NCBI GenBank assembly: GCA_963704295.1
Contig: OY969884.1
Coordinates: forward strand, 806,001 to 870,000
DNA length: 64,000 nucleotides
Source of the DNA: JACCVL01 sp963704295
GTDB taxonomy: Bacteria; Actinomycetota; Actinomycetes; Propionibacteriales; Nocardioidaceae
Reading direction: 5' to 3'
This document shows, piece by piece, positions 60,119-64,000 of the stretch. A program made the translations under genes and the position numbers. Each line of letters starts with the position of its first letter. Within the stretch, counting starts at the first letter, position 1. Under the pieces are notes generated by a model. The model was not told the origin of the DNA and did not search any database. It saw only the letters and a program-made list of their open reading frames with translations.

Positions 60119-60637
60119 TCAGTCCATCCCCTTGATGCGCATGCCCTTGGCCCGCCGTCCCACCTCGCGCTCGGTCTCCCGCCGGGCGTCCCGGGAGGCC
60201 ATCGCCTGCCGCTTGTCGTAGGTCTTCTTGCCCTTGCCCAGGCCGATCTCGACCTTGGCCCGGCCACCGACGAAGTACAGCGAGAGGGGCACCACGGTGA
60301 AGCCCTTCTCCGACACCTTCGCGGCGATGCGGTCGATCTCGGTCCGGTGCAGCAGCAGCTTGCGCTTGCGCCGCGGGGTGTGGTTGGTCCAGGTGCCTTG
60401 GGTGTACTCCGGGATGTGCACGCCGAGCAGCCAGGCCTCGCCGTGCTCGACCTCGGCAAAGCCGTCCACCAGCGACGCCCGGCCCGCGCGCAGCGACTTC
60501 ACCTCGGTCCCGGTGAGGACGAGGCCGGCCTCCCACGTGTCGGCGATCAGATAGTCGTGGTAGGCCTTCTTGTTCTGCGCCACGACGGTCCGGCCGGCTC
60601 GGTCCTGCGACGCCTTCTTCTTGTGCTGCCTGGCCAT
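60119..60637 (-). CDS. smpB: SsrA-binding protein
   Basis: 172 residues. SmpB carries tmRNA to stalled ribosomes. Conserved parts: VVAQNKKAYHDYLIADTWEA, LTGTEVKSLRAGRASLVDGF, EYTQGTWTNHTPRRKRKLLL, and the basic C-terminal tail GKGKKTYDKRQ...RRAKGM. ATG 60637 with GGGAGG upstream. Lies in the classical ftsE-ftsX-smpB-ssrA order. Confidence 0.97.
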   Translation of the reverse strand: MARQHKKKASQDRAGRTVVAQNKKAYHDYLIADTWEAGLVLTGTEVKSLRAGRASLVDGFAEVEHGEAWLLGVHIPEYTQGTWTNHTPRRKRKLLLHRTEIDRIAAKVSEKGFTVVPLSLYFVGGRAKVEIGLGKGKKTYDKRQAMASRDARRETEREVGRRAKGMRIKGMD

Positions 60638-60681
60638 CCGGCCATCCTCCCGTACGGCCGGAGGCGCGCCGCGGGCAGGCG

Positions 60682-61968
60682 TCAGAGCCAGCCGGCGGGG
60701 TTCACGGTGCGGCTGCCCTCGTAGACCATGAAGTGCAGGTGGCAGCCGGTCGAGTAGCCGGTGGTGCCGACGTAGCCGATGACCTCACCGCGAGTGACCT
60801 GCTCGCCGACCCGGGTCGAGAACTGGGACAGGTGGTTGATGGACGAGGCGAGCGGGGTTCCGTTGACCGTCCCGTGGGCGATGATCACCCGGTTGCCGTA
60901 ACCGGCGTTGTAGTACTGGGCGACGACCTTGCCGTCGGCGGGCGCGAGGATCGGCGTCCCGCAGCCGGCGCCGAAGTCGGTGCCGTCGTGCAGCTTGTAC
61001 ACCTGCAGCACGGGGTGCATGCGCATGCCGTACGGCGAGGTGAGATACGCGCCGGGCACGGGGTAGTCGAGGAACCCGCCACCGTTGCTCGTCGTCGTGC
61101 CCAGCCGCGCCATCCGCAGCTCGGACAGCATGTCCTTGACCCGCTCGCGGTCACGTTCCATCCGCTCGAGGATCCGCAGGTCGTGCTCGCGGGCGCGCTG
61201 CGCCTCCTGCTGGTCGTGCCGCCGCTCGGCGACCAGCTTCTGCACGGCCCGGCGCTTCTCCCGTGCGCTGCGAGCGAGCTCCCGCTTGCGATCCAGGTTC
61301 TCCGCGGCCTGCTGCCGCTTGACCGCCACCTCGTTGCGGATCTGCTGAACCCGCTCCTCGTGCAGTGCCACCAGCACCTGCGCGGCGTCGAGGTCGTCCA
61401 TCGTCGCGGTCTGCGCGGTGACGACGGACTCGGCCGACGACATCATCTCGGTGAACTCCATCGGGCTCTCACCGTTGAGGATCGCGTCCATGCTCATCAG
61501 GCTCGGGTCGCTGGTGGCGTAGGACTGCACGGCGAACTGCTCGATGTCGTCCTGGGCCTGGACCACCGCTGCCTCGGACTCGGCCAGCTCCTGCTCCGCG
61601 TCTGCCAGCCGGTTCTCAGCGGCGGTCAGCGCACGGCGCATCACCCGGTCGAGCTGCTGGGCCGCGGCGAGCTGTCCCAGCGTCGCGGCGAGGTCGGCCC
61701 GGGCGTCGTTCAGCCGGCCCTGCGACGAGCGCAGCGCCGCGGTGGCGGCCTGCAGCCGCCTGCTGGAGTGCTCGAGCTCGGTGTGCTGCTCATCGATCCG
61801 CTCGCCGATCCGGTCCTGCTTGTCCTCGAGCTCGTCCTCCCGGTCGGCGAGCGCCGGGCTCAGCGCGGCGGTCAGCAGGCTCGCGGCGAGCGACAGCACG
61901 ACGACGGCGCGGGCCCCGCGGCGTAGCGCGGTCCGGCGCGGTCGACCGATGAGGAAGTCTCGGTCCAC
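60682..61968 (-). CDS. M23 (LytM) peptidase with coiled coil, FtsEX-linked
   Basis: 428 residues: N-terminal signal segment (about 19-41), a long coiled coil (about 42-285) and a C-terminal LytM domain. Zinc motifs are HDGTDFG and CHLHF, so it is predicted to be an active peptidoglycan endopeptidase, unlike many EnvC-like activators. Its place directly after ftsX suggests that FtsEX controls it at the septum, as with RipC in mycobacteria or EnvC in E. coli. GTG 61968 with GAAGG upstream. Confidence 0.93.
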   Translation of the reverse strand: MDRDFLIGRPRRTALRRGARAVVVLSLAASLLTAALSPALADREDELEDKQDRIGERIDEQHTELEHSSRRLQAATAALRSSQGRLNDARADLAATLGQLAAAQQLDRVMRRALTAAENRLADAEQELAESEAAVVQAQDDIEQFAVQSYATSDPSLMSMDAILNGESPMEFTEMMSSAESVVTAQTATMDDLDAAQVLVALHEERVQQIRNEVAVKRQQAAENLDRKRELARSAREKRRAVQKLVAERRHDQQEAQRAREHDLRILERMERDRERVKDMLSELRMARLGTTTSNGGGFLDYPVPGAYLTSPYGMRMHPVLQVYKLHDGTDFGAGCGTPILAPADGKVVAQYYNAGYGNRVIIAHGTVNGTPLASSINHLSQFSTRVGEQVTRGEVIGYVGTTGYSTGCHLHFMVYEGSRTVNPAGWL

Positions 61969-62067
61969 GGGTGGCGCCTTCGGCTGTGAGGGATGCTGTG
62001 TCGGAATGGTGTGACGGATGGTGCGCGTGGTACGGGTGATGCCTGCGGCGACCGTAACCGACCGCCC

Positions 62068-62988
62068 TCAGACATCCAGGTATTTGCGGGTCATCACGAG
62101 TGTCGGGATCACCGCCACGATGATCGCGAAGACCACTGTGACCGTACCCGCGAGCACCGCGTCCCCCCAATCGACCCAAGGGGTAATCGTCGTCAACCGT
62201 TCGGTCAGATAGCCCCGCACCAGGAAGGCCATGAACGCCGCCAGGACCCCACAGGCGGCCGCCGCCCCGAGCACCGCGGCGAGCAGCGACTCCAGCACGA
62301 ACGGCAGCTGGATGTGCCACGACGAGGCGCCGACCAGCCGCATGATGCCGATCTCGCGACGCCGGGCGAAGGCGGCCAGCCGGATGGTGTTCGCCACCTG
62401 CAGCACGGCGGCGAGCATCAGCGCGCCGGCAACCCCGAGTGCCACCCAACGCAGGTTGCCGAGCACCTCGTAGAGCGGGTTCAGGACGTCCCGCAGGTCC
62501 TTCACGTCGGCGACGCCGGGGAGCCCCTGCAGCTCGCTGGCGAGGGTGTCGATCTCGTTCGGGTCCTGCATCGTCACGAAGAACGAGGCCGGGAACGACT
62601 CCGGAGTCAGCGCCTCGAACAGTCGGCGACCAGTGTTGCTCTGGCCGAACGTCTCCTCCGCGCGCTCGTACGCCTCCTCGGAGGTCTGGTAGTCGAAGTC
62701 CTCCACCTGGCTGCTGCCGGCGATGACGTCCTCGACCTGCGCCTGCTGCGCGTCGGTCACCGAGCCGTCGATGCAGGTGCCCTGCAACGAGTTCGGCGAG
62801 CACAGCTCGACCTGGATCTGCAGCCGGTCGCCCCAGTACTGCTCGGTGGTCTGGATCTGCGTCTGCAGCAGCAGACCGACGCCGACCAGCGACAGCGACA
62901 CCGCCAACGTGACGACGAGGGACACCGTCATCGAGACGTTGCGTCGGATGCCGGTGCCGAGCTCGGACAGGACGTGGGTGAAGGACAT
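62068..62988 (-). CDS. ftsX: Cell-division ABC permease FtsX
   Basis: 306 residues. One TM helix near the N-terminus (about 21-43), a large extracytoplasmic loop with two Cys (ELCSPNSLQGTCIDG) and three TM helices in the C-terminal half. With FtsE it forms the complex that couples division to wall hydrolysis. The C-terminus is TLVMTRKYLDV. ATG 62988, 28 bp after the ftsE stop. Confidence 0.96.
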   Translation of the reverse strand: MSFTHVLSELGTGIRRNVSMTVSLVVTLAVSLSLVGVGLLLQTQIQTTEQYWGDRLQIQVELCSPNSLQGTCIDGSVTDAQQAQVEDVIAGSSQVEDFDYQTSEEAYERAEETFGQSNTGRRLFEALTPESFPASFFVTMQDPNEIDTLASELQGLPGVADVKDLRDVLNPLYEVLGNLRWVALGVAGALMLAAVLQVANTIRLAAFARRREIGIMRLVGASSWHIQLPFVLESLLAAVLGAAAACGVLAAFMAFLVRGYLTERLTTITPWVDWGDAVLAGTVTVVFAIIVAVIPTLVMTRKYLDV

Positions 62989-63016
62989 GACTTCCCAGCA
63001 GGTCGGGGGTGGTCGC

Positions 63017-63706
63017 TCAGGTCTGGTAGCCGTAGACGCCGCGGGTCTGGTCGCGCACGACCTTGCCGTCGGCCAGCTCGATCACCCGCTTGCGCATCTG
63101 GTCGACGATGCTCGAGTCGTGCGTGGCCATGACGACGGTGGTGCCGGTGCGGTTGATCCGGTCGAGCAGCTTCATGATGCCGACGGAGGTGGACGGGTCG
63201 AGGTTCCCGGTGGGTTCGTCCGCGATGAGGATCATCGGCCGGTTGACGAACGCGCGAGCGATGGCGACCCGCTGCTGCTCGCCGCCGGACAGCTCGTCCG
63301 GCATCCGCTCTCCCTTACCGTCCAGGCCGACGAGATCCAGCGTCTCCGGGACGACCCGGGAGATCACCGAGCGCGGCTTGCCGATGACCTGCAGCGCGAA
63401 CGCGACGTTCTCGCTGACCGTCTTGTTCGGCAGCAGCCGGAAGTCCTGGAAGACCGTGCCGATCTGCCGGCGCAGCCCGGGCACCTTCCACCCGGCGAGC
63501 CGGTTGATCTCCTTGCCGGCGACGTAGACCCGGCCGGAGGTCGGCCGCGCCTCCCGGAGCACCAGGCGCAGGAACGTCGACTTGCCGGAGCCGGACTGGC
63601 CGACGAGGAAGACGAACTCGCCCTTCTCCACGTCGACGTCGATCGCGTCCAGAGCGGGTCGGCGTTGGCCGTCGTACGCCTTGGTGACGTTCTCGAACCG
63701 GATCAC
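63017..63706 (-). CDS. ftsE: Cell-division ATP-binding protein FtsE
   Basis: 229 residues, ABC ATPase. Walker A is VGQSGSGKST, Q-loop FQDFRLLPNKTV, signature DELSGGEQQRVAIARA, Walker B MILIADEPTGNLDP, H-loop ATHDSSIV. Partner of FtsX. GTG 63706 with GAGGG five bases upstream. prfB, often the next gene upstream in this block, is not here; a molybdoenzyme gene is. Confidence 0.97.
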   Translation of the reverse strand: MIRFENVTKAYDGQRRPALDAIDVDVEKGEFVFLVGQSGSGKSTFLRLVLREARPTSGRVYVAGKEINRLAGWKVPGLRRQIGTVFQDFRLLPNKTVSENVAFALQVIGKPRSVISRVVPETLDLVGLDGKGERMPDELSGGEQQRVAIARAFVNRPMILIADEPTGNLDPSTSVGIMKLLDRINRTGTTVVMATHDSSIVDQMRKRVIELADGKVVRDQTRGVYGYQT

Positions 63707-63803
63707 GAAGCCCTCGCGGCCGGAGGTCGGGTGCAGGGGGAGGTGCCGTGAGCGCGAGGGCCACGGCGGTCCGGCCGATCGACGAGTCTACGACCGCCGG
63801 GTG

Positions 63804-64000
63804 TCAGCCGGGCAGGCAGACCACGCGGACACGCTGCGCCGAGTTGTTGGCGAAGCCGCCGCGGTTCCACTCCGCCTGCACCGGCTGGAGCCGCCCGGTG
63901 TCGTCTGTCGCCCGCACGACGAGCTCGTGCTCACCCTCGCCGGCGGTCCAGTCGGCGCGCCAGCCGCGCCACGCGTGGGGCGACCCGTCGACGGGTCCGT
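63804..64000 (-). CDS. Sulfite-oxidase-like molybdopterin oxidoreductase, C-terminal end (5' part outside window)
   Basis: The frame is open from the window edge to TGA at 63804-63806, giving the last 65 residues. Blocks AWRGWRADWTAGEGEHELVV and RATDDTGRLQPVQAEWN, then NSAQRVRVVCLPG, match the Mo-co dimerisation (Ig-like) domain of sulfite-oxidase-type enzymes, with the typical Trp spacing and final beta strand. Catalytic residues lie outside the window, so the substrate cannot be judged. Confidence 0.75.
   Translation of the reverse strand, partial: GPVDGSPHAWRGWRADWTAGEGEHELVVRATDDTGRLQPVQAEWNRGGFANNSAQRVRVVCLPG

Overview
The window is about 72-73% GC. Its codon use, GTG/TTG starts, TANNNT -10 boxes and gene order mark it as a chromosomal segment of a high-GC Actinomycetota. 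It carries the clpS-DUF2017-mec-cysO-cysM-murI-PDE-rph-rdgB block known from mycobacteria, mycothiol-type sulfur genes, an ftsE-ftsX-M23-smpB-ssrA block and a DUF222 protein. Order-level placement is not possible by eye (Frankiales, Geodermatophilales or Sporichthyales-like are all possible). There is no insertion sequence, prophage, integrase or CRISPR array; gene density is above 95%.

Layout. 1-8.4 kb: C-terminal end of a GGDEF-EAL protein, tRNA-Lys(CTT), an MMPL exporter, a divergent pair of non-haem iron oxygenases that looks like TmpA/TmpB (phosphonate oxidation), a cysteine-synthase-like PLP enzyme, and two genes each broken by one base (acetylxylan-esterase type; cNMP-binding). 8.4-13 kb: adenylate cyclase-NB-ARC-TPR regulator, FUSC membrane protein, GroES-like and DUF3618 proteins, an odd tRNA-Leu(TAG). 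13-21.6 kb: rdgB, rph, Rv1339-type cAMP phosphodiesterase, murI, a PRPP synthetase, the cysM/cysO/mec cysteine pathway, DUF2017, clpS, and divergently pncB and nicotinamidase. 21.6-26 kb: NicO-type metal transporter with a Gly-His run, TPR protein, DUF4331 protein. 26-33.5 kb: tyrosine/homogentisate catabolism (hmgA, an unknown protein, fahA, hppD, an AsnC/Lrp regulator, an IclR regulator) plus an M1 peptidase. 33.5-42.5 kb: MFS transporter, DUF3039, YqgE, malic enzyme, TetR, DUF3048 lipoprotein, an NlpC/P60 hydrolase behind a c-di-AMP (ydaO) riboswitch, FabG-like SDR, PQQ-type sugar dehydrogenase, CHRD protein. 42.5-53.7 kb: MoxR-like ATPase plus VWA protein, YjbQ, DEAD-box helicase, extradiol dioxygenase-like protein, a very large membrane patatin, a full GGDEF-EAL protein. 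53.7-58 kb: an operon of an AlkZ/YcaQ-like glycosylase, a 77-residue TDADG-repeat peptide, a JmjC-type oxygenase and a sucrase/ferredoxin-like protein, then an alpha/beta hydrolase. 58-64 kb: tmRNA, DUF222/HNH protein (broken by one base), smpB, M23 peptidase, ftsX, ftsE and the last 65 codons of a sulfite-oxidase-like molybdoenzyme.

The best candidates for something new are (i) the TDADG-repeat peptide directly abutting the JmjC oxygenase gene, (ii) the TmpAB-like pair, (iii) an unknown protein inside the homogentisate operon where an isomerase is expected, (iv) a short-variable-loop tRNA-Leu(TAG), and (v) a palindrome family shared by the tyrosine-catabolism promoters. At least sixteen genes have a TANNNT box 6-7 nt before the start codon, i.e. 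predicted leaderless mRNAs; this was used to choose several starts. Four genes each need a single-base correction to read through, which may reflect assembly error rather than decay.
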